Shown piece after piece: positions 1 to 9,941 of a stretch of 17,078 bases of DNA. The number at the start of each line of letters is the position of its first letter. Position 1 is the first letter of the stretch. Where the stretch lies: NCBI GenBank assembly GCA_004325065.1, contig PITI01000198.1:1-17078 (forward strand), in the 5' to 3' direction. Both the position numbers and the translations under genes were made by a program. The notes beneath the pieces were generated by a model. That model was not told the DNA's origin. It searched no databases and saw only the letters and a list, made by a program, of their open reading frames with translations. The stretch is from Hamiltosporidium magnivora. Lineage: Eukaryota > Microsporidia > Dubosqiidae.

Positions 1-140
1 AGTTTTAGTGCGGTTATCTTCCCTTCAAAACATAAAATTATAAATAAATAAAATAAGTCTATGAAATAGAATATAAACCCAAGAAAAAAGTATAAAAGGT
101 ATTGAAATTTAAAAAATTTTTACTTTCTAACAAATAATTT

Positions 141-146
141 TTTATT
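141..146 (-). terminator. Possible poly(A) signal AATAAA after the 156-986 gene
   Basis: Reading on the minus strand, AATAAA occurs about 10 bases past the stop codon (TTTATT at 141-146 on the plus strand). A second TTTATT at 155-160 overlaps the stop itself. Very short 3' untranslated regions with a signal near or over the stop are known in microsporidia. In DNA this rich in A and T the hexamer is expected often by chance. Confidence 0.3.
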
Positions 147-155
147 TTTTTATAT

Positions 156-986
156 TTATTCTGCATTTTTTGTAAGATTTTTAGTTTTAATAGAATTAAG
201 TTTAAGATTGCTTTCTATTTTATGATATAAAATTTTATCTTCTTTTATTTCAAAAAGTAGATATTCTGACATATCCTGGGGTAAATTGCTATAAGTTTTG
301 TCACCATTTGTGATAATATTAGAATATCCACCAAAAGAATTTTTTAGATTTTTTAATTCAATATTTTCTGGTTCATCATTTAAAAAAGTTGCACCCAGTA
401 AACGCATTTCACCAGGAAAAACATCCAACACAGTTTCTATTTCATTTGGTAAATTTATATTCTCTTCATTTCTATGATTATTTACAACTTCTATTTCACT
501 ATCTTTATAATCAGAGGTATTATCATCTGCTTCTTCCATCATTCCATCAATTTTTTTCTTTTCGATTTTTATATCCTCAACTCGTTTATCAATTTCTTTG
601 AATTCGTATATATTTACATTTTCAAATGTTTTTTCAATCATTTCATTCCATTTGATGCAAGTATCTTCTACTACTCTCTCTTCTTTAATACTTTGTAAAT
701 TATTTCGTAAAACAAATTCATCTTCTTCTAAGGGTAAAACTTGATTATCTACATTTTCATTCAAACCATCTTTTAATTCTTCAAAAACATAGGAAAATAA
801 ATCAATGTTTAAAACAGAAAGAATTGGTGTATAAAGTTTTTTTGGGATTTTAGAATCCAATGAATCGTCATGAGCTGTAAAATCGTGTTGTATTTCCAAA
901 GGTATTTTTTTTAAAGAAGGAAGTGGCGGTGGAGGTGAAATTAAATATTTATTTATGTCTTTTAAATTATCATCATTGAAATTCAT
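156..986 (-). CDS. Hypothetical acidic protein, 276 aa, probably microsporidian
   Basis: This is the only open frame in the window far too long to be chance in such AT-rich DNA. I do not recognise the family and assign no function. The ATG at 986-984 is preceded by a CCC triplet at -8 to -10, which supports this start; TAA lies at 158-156. Seen in the protein: a proline run (residues 18-23, PPPPLP) of the kind that binds SH3, WW or profilin-type partners; a middle part rich in E, D and K (about 85-175) with likely helix or coiled coil around 129-152; then a less charged stretch with PGEMRLLGATF (191-201) and a lysine-rich tail (about 251-274). There is no signal peptide, membrane segment, cysteine cluster or recognisable enzyme motif, so an intracellular, partly disordered adaptor-like or structural protein is the most that can be inferred. 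The frame is intact and intronless. No neighbouring gene gives context. Confidence 0.82.
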   Translation of the reverse strand: MNFNDDNLKDINKYLISPPPPLPSLKKIPLEIQHDFTAHDDSLDSKIPKKLYTPILSVLNIDLFSYVFEELKDGLNENVDNQVLPLEEDEFVLRNNLQSIKEERVVEDTCIKWNEMIEKTFENVNIYEFKEIDKRVEDIKIEKKKIDGMMEEADDNTSDYKDSEIEVVNNHRNEENINLPNEIETVLDVFPGEMRLLGATFLNDEPENIELKNLKNSFGGYSNIITNGDKTYSNLPQDMSEYLLFEIKEDKILYHKIESNLKLNSIKTKNLTKNAE

Positions 987-1498
987 TTTCTATGGGTAAA
1001 TCAGTTTCTATTTTTTTACACCAACGCTAAGAAATTTTTCTTAAATTTAATAATTCTTAAAAAATAATTTCTTTTTAAATTTAAGAAATTAAAGAAAAAC
1101 AAATTAGAATGAATAAATTTTTAAAAGAAATATTTCTATAATATTAAAATGAATAAAGAATAAGAAACAATAAAAGTTTAATTTGCAAAAATATTTATTT
1201 TTAGAGCTTCAAAAAATAAGAGAATGTATTTATAAAATATATTTTTATATTTGCACTCAGATTACAACTAAAAAAATTTTCAAAAGTTAGTCCAAAGAAA
1301 TAATTTTATTTAATGTTGTAAACCATACGATTCTTTTTTAATTTCTTAAAAAAATAAAATTGGTTTAAAAGTTAATGAAAAAAACAGAAAAGACAGAAAT
1401 TGGAGTGATGGATATCATATGAAAACATATTTTAATTATGTCTTTTATCTGCTGTTTTAATTTTCCATAAAATTATTTCGTACACAAACATATTTTAT
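987..1498. other. AT-rich upstream region of the 156-986 gene, no gene seen
   Basis: This stretch lies upstream of the minus-strand gene and must hold its promoter. Apart from the CCC triplet at 994-996 I see only A/T runs and no convincing TATA box, repeat or open frame. No divergent gene starts here on the plus strand. Confidence 0.5.
994..996 (-). promoter_or_regulatory. CCC start-proximal motif of the 156-986 gene
   Basis: On the minus strand the leader reads TTACCCATAGAAA immediately before the ATG. This puts CCC at -10 to -8 in otherwise A/T-only sequence. Microsporidian genes often carry a CCC- or GGG-like motif within about 15 bases of the start codon, thought to be a transcription or initiation signal. 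A single triplet can occur by chance, so it supports the start and the organism guess only moderately. Confidence 0.45.
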
Positions 1499-1620
1499 GC
1501 TGTGCCGAAAGACCTCCCTTTACGGTGTATAAAAGGCTCCCTGAAATTACATTTTGGTTTAACAGCAGTATAGTGTGTTAATATGCTCTCCTGGGTTCTT
1601 TATAATACTCTCTTTTTAAA
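1499..1620 (+). other. GC-richer island with a TATA-like box and small hairpin
   Basis: This block stands out from its A/T surroundings. It has a hairpin with arms CCGAAAG (1505-1511) and CTTT-A-CGG (1518-1525, one bulged A) around a 6-base loop. A few bases later comes a canonical-looking TATAAAAGG (1528-1536), then GC-richer sequence with the block CTCTCCTGGG. No open frame follows. It could be a fossil promoter, for example the TATA region of an LTR or another transposon. I found no matching second copy, terminal TG/CA ends or target-site duplication, so it stays unassigned. Confidence 0.3.
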
Positions 1621-1980
1621 TTACAAGAATTGGAGTCAAAAACTACGAATAAAAATAGTAAAAAAACGAATTATCTTTAAATCAGCTACATTTCTTTAAA
1701 AAACTATTTTAGTAGCGTAGCTGTTGTTTTTTTAAATTTTCGAATTTTTATTAAACTATAGTAAGGATGCCTATAATATAATAGGAACTAAAAAAAGAAG
1801 GAGAAGTTACAAACCAAATAAATATAAAGAAAAATAAATTAACTAAGATTAAAAGATTTCATTTATTTTTATTTTCGTAAATTTTTAATAAATTTTCAAC
1901 TTCATATTGTTGCAATCTTACTGAGATTTCATATTTTTCCTCCGCAACGGTTATTTGAATCCAAAGAAAACATAAATATA

Positions 1981-1995
1981 ATTTTTTTAGACCAA
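1981..1995 (+). repeat. 15-base direct repeat, copy 1 (ATTTTTTTAGACCAA)
   Basis: An identical 15-mer occurs again at 8537-8551. In both places AAATATAAT lies just before it, with a 2-base insertion in the second copy, so the likeness spans slightly more than 20 bases. Each copy is followed within 25 bases by an inverted repeat. It may mark the end of an old mobile element, but half of the match is a T run. Confidence 0.3.
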
Positions 1996-2019
1996 TCGGA
2001 ATTGAAGATGAGAAGATCC

Positions 2020-2038
2020 GCCAAATTTCACCTTTGGC
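2020..2038 (+). repeat. Small hairpin GCCAAA/TTTGGC
   Basis: Perfect 6-base arms GCCAAA (2020-2025) and TTTGGC (2033-2038) enclose a 7-base loop. It lies 24 bases after the first copy of the 15-base direct repeat. No gene end lies beside it that it could terminate, so its role, if any, is unknown. Confidence 0.35.
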
Positions 2039-5000
2039 TGGGATTAAAGCTCTGAAGTGTGGTTATTTATAAAACTACATACAATGTCCTTAGTTTCAAA
2101 TTTTCTTTCTATTTTTTTGTTACTAAAAAGCCAAAATACAACTGAAATTCTAAATCCTTCTAAAATATACATACATTCAATGGATGGACTTAAAAAGACA
2201 GATATTCTATTTTCTTTGATTAAAGAAGAGGTAAAAAGAAGAGACAAAATGGAGATAGTAACCTGAAAAGTGCGTATAAGAATATAATACGAGGCACAAA
2301 ACAATATATGCCCATATTTTATATACATCGCGAAGAGTAAGAGCTTTTTTACAGATTAAAATTTGAAATACCACCAAAATCGCATAAGATATCAGATGGT
2401 CAAAGCGCCGGCTCAAATTCTCGCACAAAAATTTTCAATGAACAATCTAACAAAATTAAACGGAACAAAATATAAAGTAAATCAGCCAAAAAAATAGGAA
2501 ACAACGAATTTTAAATAATTTTTATCTTATTGTATACTCGAAGAAGAATTTATTTTTCATATTTTAATATGTTATAACGAAAATTTGGGTTTGAATACAC
2601 ATCTTGTGAAGTTTATTCTTGCTTATATCGAAGCGTAAGTGAATAAAGAAATGGAAAGCAATATGATAATTTCATTATCTGATACATCATGCCTAACAAA
2701 AAATATTTTCTTTATAAAGAACAAAAAGGCTTTATACTTTATTAAAACAAAGGAAAAATTGAAAAGGTGAAAAATTTATGACGAAATATTCTAAGCTATA
2801 GTAGTTTTTTATTAAATAAAAATGGATTATTCGATTTTCTCATAAAATATAAAATTATGTTTTATTTAACTTCTAATGGTAAAAGAACGAAAAGTACGAA
2901 ATAACTAGTAAGATCCTATTAAAAACCTTCTTATGCAACAATTCTTTATTTAAAATGTTACCAAACCCTTTATTTAAAGGATAGAGCCAGTCTCTATCAA
3001 ATATACCTTTAATCCGGGTGCCTCGAGAGAGATTACGACATTTAAGAATAAGCAATAATGTGCTAAGTTGACCCAAAAACCCAATCTGAATAAATTAAAA
3101 AAGAAAAGAAATGCTGATTTACTAACAACTGAAATCCAAGTTGAAATATATTACCGAGAGAGACCAATAGGATAGTAACAAACCAAACCTCCAATATAAG
3201 TTACGCAAAGAAAATACTAGAACAATCTGAATGTATGGTACTAAAAATTCAATAATTTTGATGAAAAAATAGAGAAACATCATCTTGGTTGTTGAGACTA
3301 ATCTAACAATCTAGGAGAAACTTTTTTGCATTAATTGAAAACTCCTATGGGGATCATTTAATATATTTTTTTTATCGAAATATCGATTAAATTTCTTTAC
3401 ATTGAAATTAATCAACCAAAAAGACGCAAAATCAGAATCTTTTTTAATGAATTCTATGCAATGTGATAGTGCTATAATTCTATTTGAACTTATGCAAATA
3501 TTGAAATTTCTCTTCCGCCAAGTTTATTACATCACCATATTAACAGAAAAATTTGCTCTCTTTCGAATACCTTGCATTCAGGTAAGAGGATACCAGAATA
3601 CATTTTTTTGTTTTATTCTGGATAAAGATGCGGCAAAAATGAAAGAATATATGTTTGTTGCTAAAGCGTAGATATCCAAATATAATGGAAGAAACATTAC
3701 TTCATTTGGTTACAGCCTTTTATCCTTCGAAAAAAAGGCGGGCCAATTAGTAAAAAAACGAAACATCTCGGTTCTTTTTCATGCTCTAAAACCGAAGTAA
3801 CAAGAGTTCGGGTTATTTAGATTCAAAAAAATAGGCATGGTTTCAGCTTTATATTAAAGTAACTATGGGTTTTCTAAACGACATCAAGTTCACATCAAAT
3901 GAGACTGACCGCGACATCTTAGCTTCAATAATACATCGATGTATATATATCAAACTGTATCTAGTATAGCGTAAAAACCGAATTTATCTGCCATTCCACT
4001 AGTTGTTAGATAGAAAAGACCGAAGCACAAATTTTAAACTAAAAAACCGAAGATAAACCTTATAAAAACCACCACATATATGTTACGTAGAAACAGCTTT
4101 TATCATAATAATCACAAATAAGCAACGAACTATGCGTCTTAAATACTCATATGATAAATTAGAAAATAGACTTAAATAGTGTAGTGAAGCGATATAAATA
4201 TGAATCCATATAGAACTCAGCATAAAAAGTACCGAGCTAAAAATTAAAATTAACCACAAGGATTTTTACATCAAAATCTCGAACAGTATTCTTGTGAGAG
4301 AACAGGTAGCGTACCTTAGAAATCTTAAACGGCTTTCGAAACATACAGAATAAGTTTCGGGGTGTTAATGAAATCACAATGAGCATGTGAAGCTAGATTT
4401 AGTCATAATTACGAAAGGAATCTCAATAAGGCTCAATATTAAAATTAAAATGAAAATGAACAGGCAAATACTAATCTGCTAAAGTAAACGAAATTCTTGG
4501 ATTAAAATATATGGCTTTTTATTAAAGCAGGTGAAATAAAACTTTTTAAAACTATAAAGTATATTTGATGTTAACGAAAATCACATAATAACCTTACTTA
4601 TGTTCTCAAGTTGATAGTATTACAAAAGAATGTACTTACCTTAAAACTAGATAAATTTATAATCTACTAACGGTAACCTCTTTATAAAAAATCGCAATTT
4701 CCTATGCTAAAAACATAATATATCATATTTCTTATACAAAATGAAGATTTTGTTTGCGATAGAAAATAGGATTTTTCACTAACAAGATGGTTGCCTATAG
4801 TCTAAATGTTCTGTTAAAACTTTGGTTTCACATAAATAAAGCATTTTTATTTTTAAAAAATCCAGAATGCCTCTTTGTCTATTTCAAGAAAACGGTGGAC
4901 AATGAAAATAAAAACATAGATTAATGAAATCTGATCAAGTATATATATTTTAGATATCAATTAATTCATACTTTTCCGAAGAAAATATAAATTCGAAAAA

Positions 5001-7289
5001 CAAAAACGAAGCCATCATGATAAAAAAATTGACATATATTCTAATTAACAAATGTTATATTTATAGGAAGATCAAAAAAGAAAAAATAACTCAAATAAAG
5101 GCAGGATATTTTAAAAAAATATTTATGAAAAAAACTTGAACTTCTCAATATTGAAATTTTACTTAAACCATGAAAATTAATGACTTTATTAACAATCTTG
5201 CGTTTAAATATTTTGCATTCGGAATTGTATTCCATACGACTTTCGCTGTCAAAAATACCTTTGCTAGCTTATACGAATTCTAAAGTTGGGTGAACAAAAA
5301 TAAATAAAATAAATTCAAAGCATCCTGGCAAAATGGCTTAGATAAGTCAAAGATTAAAGCGACAACATAATGATCTAATTACTACAATTTTTTGAGAAAT
5401 TATTTTGATTCATGTCTTTTAAATGCTGCGAGAGACATCTCTAAACCATGAACATACCCTAAAAATGGACTTTTTAAGACGGCTGCTGCTTGCATAAATC
5501 TGTCGTTGAAATATTTGCAAATCATGAGGTACATATGCATGGAAAATAAACACTGTTTTAATTACACGCTAATAACGCTCTGGCAAATTCGAATTGTTGA
5601 TTTTCAGTTCAATATTTTGTAATTTTAAATTTAAGAAGAACTTAAAAAAAATTTATTATCTAAGATTACTTCAATAAATCGAAACGATTTTTTTATGGAA
5701 CATAGATACAAAAAATTTCGGCTTCATTGAAAAAACGGTATTATTTAAACAATAGAAAAGAAGCAGAAATTTTTTTTTAATTTGCTGCATTTTGCGATAT
5801 CAGGAATCAAAAATCATTAGAATATTGCTATAAATTAAACAACATTTAACTTGGTACACAACGCTAAAACATTTTTTACGCGATCAAAATATTCTTAGGT
5901 TATATACGAGATTTATTTGGGAAAGAAATAAACACGAGCGAAAAGCGGAAAAAATGTGATACTTCTCCTATCATCTTGAATGAAGCAACTAGAGTTATGC
6001 TTTTCTCTTTTGAACTATTGCTAGAATCGTGAGAGAAATTAAATGTACATTTATTTCGATCTCTGGTCAAATGGTATGTGATAAAGGGAGCGATATTACA
6101 AAAATTCCCTGTATTTACAGGAGCTCGAGAGTTAAAGATAGTTCATCCAATCCTTAAATTTTGCAAAATATAAAAATTTCAATCGTTTAAAATTTGTAAC
6201 AATATTCAACTAGTTTAACGTCTTTTATGAATAACCTTCGAAACTTGACAACAAACAAGCATAATTGATGATTTATAAACGACGGTTCTCGAAAATAAAA
6301 TCTCAAATAATTTCTAAGGATTTGTAGAAAGATATTTTGTACATTTTTTGGTTAAAAATTAATCCATAGATTTTAAAAAGAAGCAATTATTTCTCATGCG
6401 AATGAATAGTTAATAGATATATCGGTATCTACTTGATATTTTTATCAAGCCGAGGGAACCACTTTTTGATAAAAGGGATTCCTGATATAGATTAAATATA
6501 ATCCGAAATGATTTTTTTGGTATGTTGTAAACACCATAAACCTTTAGATCGCCGAAAATGCCCTTAACACAAATAAAAAGGCTATAATTATCCTTCATCA
6601 AGATTTGAATGTAGAATGAGATTTAATATCCGAAATAAAACCATTTGAAAGAAACATAGCCGAATCTCAGTACTTTCAAGTAACTAAAAAACTACATCTA
6701 AGAGATTTTACATTCTCACCGATAATTAATTTAATATCAAACATAGATCATAAGTGCTAAACCTAAAAGAAACCTTTGTTCTATAAATTCAAATTTGTCA
6801 TTGAAATACACAAAAGTAAATCCTTATATTTGATATAATGAGGTTTGTCAATGTTCTGTATTTTCATCAAAGGCATCTTTATATCTATTAAGAGAATGAA
6901 GACTAAAAAATATGTTAAAATTTATATCCATAATTAGAATCAAATTCAAATTTTACTCAAGATGAAACCATAGATTTATTGAAACAAGCCGTATTTAGTA
7001 GTTTAAGACTTCTCAGAATGTTACTTTCGACTGTTTGATTTTTTTTTTCAATTTTATTATAAAAATAAAAGCTCTCACTTGAAATATTTACTACAAAAAT
7101 TACTCTATTTCATTTCATCGAAATACTATTAGTAAAATGCGGAAAACAAAGTCAAAACAGTTTTAAATTATATATTGTATATTTATATTCTAGGTCACAT
7201 TTATGGAGAGCCAATAATCATATTAAAAATATCTTTATTCGTAGTAATCAGAGAAATTGATGTAAAAGATATTTTTTGGATTTTTGTGG

Positions 7290-7575
7290 GATTTATCGCA
7301 TTTTAATTTCCATTGATTTACCCGCCATGTCGAGAGTAGAATTGGCTTGGAATATTCTCTGCTGGTTATATGAAGCGACTAAAAAGAGCTGGCCCACCAG
7401 ATTGGGGTTGAGGTAGCGCAAACGTCTCCGCTTTAAAATCACCTTTTTACAAATCCGAAATAGTAAGAAACCCACTGGAAAAAACTGTTAGGTGGTACTA
7501 CTGAAGGCGACTAAAGCTCGAACAGGGCTGTAGTGTCGCAGATGATGATGAATCTCTGTTGATACATAGAATTTA
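7290..7575. other. GC-rich segment joined to the 5' side of the left repeat copy
   Basis: Over 7321-7440 a hand count gives 58 G+C in 120 bases (48%), against roughly 20-30% in most of the window. The segment contains a nested hairpin: outer arms GCGAC (7507-7511) and GTCGC (7535-7539), and inner arms AGCTC (7515-7519) and GGGCT (7525-7529) around GAACA. A 60-codon minus-strand frame (7475-7293) exists but is not long enough at this composition to be accepted as a gene. The segment occupies the place where the other copies of the repeat family carry their 5' module, yet it does not resemble that module. It may be a different 5' head of the same element, a second inserted element, or transferred DNA. 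Confidence 0.45.
7507..7539 (+). repeat. Nested hairpin within the GC-rich segment
   Basis: Outer arms GCGAC and GTCGC are perfect complements. The inner arms AGCTC and GGGCT pair with one G-T wobble around a 5-base loop. Two stacked helices in 33 bases are more than expected by chance and suggest a folded RNA or a protein-binding site. No conserved counterpart was found in the other repeat copies. Confidence 0.35.
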
Positions 7576-7583
7576 TACAAAAA

Positions 7584-8124
7584 GAATTGGTCTTTTAAAT
7601 AGTCAACTTTCGATATAAACTCATCTTGTGAGGTTTTATGTAAGAAGACGGAAAACACAACTGTGTGCCGGTGATTGCTATATGGAATGATTTAAACCAA
7701 CCTTGCTTACTCGACTTGGAAGATTTAACTCCTCAAGGATTAAAAAACACACTAATTATAAAACCAGGAATCTTAAGTAGCAGATTATACCTTTTGATCT
7801 GGCATTGCAACGGTAGGTAGATTGAATGTAAGTCTCCGACATATATTTTGGTGAAAGTCTATTCAGTTCAGTACTTTAATGTTGTGGAAATGCTGCTAGT
7901 CATAGAAGATCCGTAGGCGGTTTTCGGTTGGCGATAACATTTCATGAAATTTTTGGTTTCGCCGAATGAGTTCATACATCCGTGAGTGGAAGGTTCTGGA
8001 ATGTAGATATCGCAGGGGTACCGATAGAGTGTTAGAGGATCGGGTATCTATATTCGACCTAGAACCGAGTCAACGTCCTGAAAACAATATAACACATGCG
8101 AAGGTTACAAAATGATGTGATTTT
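7584..8124 (+). repeat. Interspersed repeat family, left copy (diverged, 5' part replaced)
   Basis: This copy lines up with 15855-16426 along its whole length at perhaps 60-65% identity by eye. Anchor blocks are in the same order: CCTTGCTTACTCG (7701-7713, against 15973-15985), ATGTAAGTCTC (7826-7836, against 16098-16108), GAAATGCTG, and a 26-base core at 8008-8033 that differs at two positions from 16305-16330. Both copies end in GATGTGA followed shortly by TTTT. No open frame of note is present on either strand. The first 140 bases of the other copies (GTGGAGGGAGGATAAC onward) are absent, and the unrelated GC-rich segment sits there instead. Older age or relaxed constraint would explain the divergence. 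Class of element unknown. Confidence 0.75.
7930..7963 (+). repeat. Hairpin with central palindrome in the left repeat copy
   Basis: GGCGA (7930-7934) pairs with TCGCC (7959-7963), and between them lies the perfect 12-base palindrome ATTTCATGAAAT (7939-7950). It lies between the same anchors (GAATGCTG and the GTTC..ACAT block) that flank the double hairpin of the 15715 copy, but the base sequence is different. Confidence 0.4.
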
Positions 8125-9569
8125 CTTACAAAAAAATTGATAACAAACTATTAAATTGTTTTAATTAATACTATAAAAATTGTCTAAAAATCAATCGAAA
8201 TGATTTATAGAAAAAGCTAATTTTGCCTTAAGTGTATAATATCTAATAAAATAATATTTAACTTGAGCGTATATATGTTTCAGTAAATGTTATCAGTCGA
8301 ACAATAAAAATTATGATCAGACTTCACAAAGACACCATGATATGTAAAAAAATGTGATTATATAGGTTTAAATATATTTTCTGACATTATAATAGTCTTG
8401 GAAATCGAATGTATTCTTTAAAAAAATTTATTCATATTTGTCTCTATACAAAAAAGAAAAATTATTTTTAATTATAGAAGAAGAAGATTTTTAAGTTAAC
8501 ATAAAACATGTATAATAACATTGAAAAATATAATCAATTTTTTTAGACCAAATTCCACTTCAGTGAAATTTTGAAATACATAGCTTTTTTCTTTATTTAA
8601 CCTACTCTTATCAGATTAACATCCAAATTTTCAGCTACTTTTACTATACACTTAATTTGGATTTGCTTATAGTCTTATAGAAAATTTTTGCAAATCTTCT
8701 AAGCCAAAAATCAGACTTAAAAATAATTTCGGCCAAAATTAATTTTTAATTAAGATTGTAAATTTGTTCCTGAAAAGTTATATTTCGGCTTTAAGCCTTG
8801 TATTTACTTCATAAAGATTAGATTTTGATATTTCAAGAACAAATTTCATATATCTTTTTTATTCGTGCACTCTCTGCCGAAATATAGAGTTCGAAATTCT
8901 ATTGCGCCGCTTTCTTGAGGACAGGTGTTTTTGAATTAAAGTTTGACGTCCTTTTTACCTTGTTTTTTTAAATTGCCTTCCGGGATTCCTCCAATTTTCA
9001 GATCAGATTTTCTTTTATTAGAACAGAACTTCACTCCAAAATATTTTATAGATATTTTTACGTGTATTTCTATGATGAAAAAACATCAGATAGTTCCATT
9101 GGATATATTTCTATTTCGTTTCAAAAAACCAGAGCCTCATATAGATAACGATATAAAAAAATTAGCGTAAACATCGAAAATAGATGGATTCTCTTTTTAC
9201 ATTCACGAAGTATTGTATACTACTTTCTTTTGCAGCGCCACTCTTTTTATAAAAAGTTTATTTTGCTCCTTCAAAACTAGTTCCAGGCTTTTCTCCATCA
9301 GTGTTAAGTCGAAATTTTTTTTAGTAGAAGCTCATAAGACCAACTTTCTACTTTGTTTAGAACATAGCCAAAGACAGATTACAGTTCTTGGCCCCATAAT
9401 AAGCTCTTTTTTTTTTTCAATTTAAGCACAGCTCAAGTCTTCTTAAAATTTCTTCTGTTATTACATTTTAAAAACATAAAATCCATATTTTCACATCTGT
9501 ATTAGCAAGTTACGAAACCTGGACTCTGAAAAGGTATTAGCGTTCATTCTATCATCTTTAAGTAAGCTT
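8125..9569. other. Gene-free stretch with a GC-richer patch (about 8860-9430)
   Basis: No supportable gene. The patch at 8860-9430 is less AT-rich and can be read on either strand in pieces of 35-75 codons; neither plus-strand piece (8943-9170, 9213-9425) opens with ATG. On the minus strand, pieces in different frames meet at an 8-base A run (plus-strand T run at 9314-9321), as in a frameshifted relic, but I cannot assign a family. The second copy of the 15-base repeat and its palindrome are listed separately. Confidence 0.4.
8537..8551 (+). repeat. 15-base direct repeat, copy 2 (ATTTTTTTAGACCAA)
   Basis: Identical to 1981-1995. It runs straight into an imperfect inverted repeat: AAATTCCACT (8550-8559) and AGTGAAATTT (8562-8571), one mismatch, 2-base centre. 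Repeat plus inverted repeat recalls the end of a decayed mobile element, but no partner end was found. Confidence 0.3.
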
Positions 9570-9941
9570 TTACAAACAGTTTTTTGTTAATCGCAAAGTT
9601 GATGAATTCCTTGTGATTATCACGTTTAAAAAGCCAGAAATACCGAATAATATGAATATATTAGAATACACAGGCCACTGAATTGCATTTTTACTTTTGT
9701 GGAGCGAATTGAAAAACTTTAGTGCAATGAACTTGATATACAAGTATGAATTTATAGAAATCGTTAGATTATACTTTTGTAGATTAAAAAGACTCGAAAT
9801 CGCCTTCATGCTCTGAGTTTGTATCGGTCTTACACGCTCGCATTTTCGGGCCACGGTTTTTTCCCCGGACGGCATACATAAATTTGCTAAGGCATTATTG
9901 TTTCCGTTGTTGCATTCTATACTTCGAATTATCTCGTTCAT
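9570..9941 (-). pseudogene. Marginal 123-codon open frame, possible relic gene
   Basis: The frame opens with ATG (9941-9939) two codons after an in-frame TGA and ends with TAA at 9572-9570. At about 30% G+C a rough estimate gives about 0.1 run of this length expected by chance in the whole window, so it is borderline. The first third is less AT-rich and polar (PSGEKTVARKCERVRP, residues 24-39). The rest is hydrophobic and low in charge, with no clear membrane helix pattern. I recognise no domain, and there is no CCC or GGG motif just before the ATG. It could be the remains of a transposon protein, like the possible frameshifted pieces downstream at 8860-9430, or simply chance. Confidence 0.25.

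Larger units (their letters stand above)
1621..7289. other. Long gene-free stretch, probably decayed intergenic or transposon-derived DNA
   Basis: I find no supportable gene in these 5.7 kb. Open frames reach at most about 90 codons (for example 2044-2328 minus and 3402-3671 plus, the latter opening on TTG). A rough calculation from the stop-codon frequency predicts one or two runs of that length by chance. Base composition is uneven and slightly less AT-rich (a sampled line near 3900 is 35% G+C) than the DNA beyond 10600, which fits decayed formerly coding or mobile sequence. Small inverted repeats and one short direct repeat are listed separately. No tRNA, rRNA or transposase motif could be recognised. 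Confidence 0.5.

Noticed and set aside
389..698. Two plus-strand open frames inside the main gene
   Set aside because: They lie antisense to the 276-residue gene and are its mirror image in other frames. Their products are low-complexity and rich in F, Y and H.
1683..1723. Inverted repeat CAGCTAC/GTAGCTG with a 27-base gap
   Set aside because: Seven-base arms with a long gap are expected by chance in 17 kb, and the flanks do not extend the pairing.
2044..2428. Overlapping open frames on both strands (94 and 73 codons minus, 69 codons plus)
   Set aside because: Lengths are at chance level for this composition, the frames contradict each other, and no domain or start motif supports any of them.
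2873..3076. 67-codon minus frame with a coherent-looking sequence
   Set aside because: It starts on TTG, is chance length, and shows no recognisable motif.
3402..3800. 89-codon plus frame, open for 42 more codons after a single TAG
   Set aside because: It opens on TTG, and the first ATG leaves 74 codons. One or two runs of this length are expected by chance. A vague likeness to a transposase stretch could not be backed by catalytic residues.
4490..4504. GAAATTCTTGGATTA, resembling a conserved small-subunit rRNA string
   Set aside because: The flanking sequence on both sides does not continue as rRNA, and none of the other universal rRNA blocks occur nearby.
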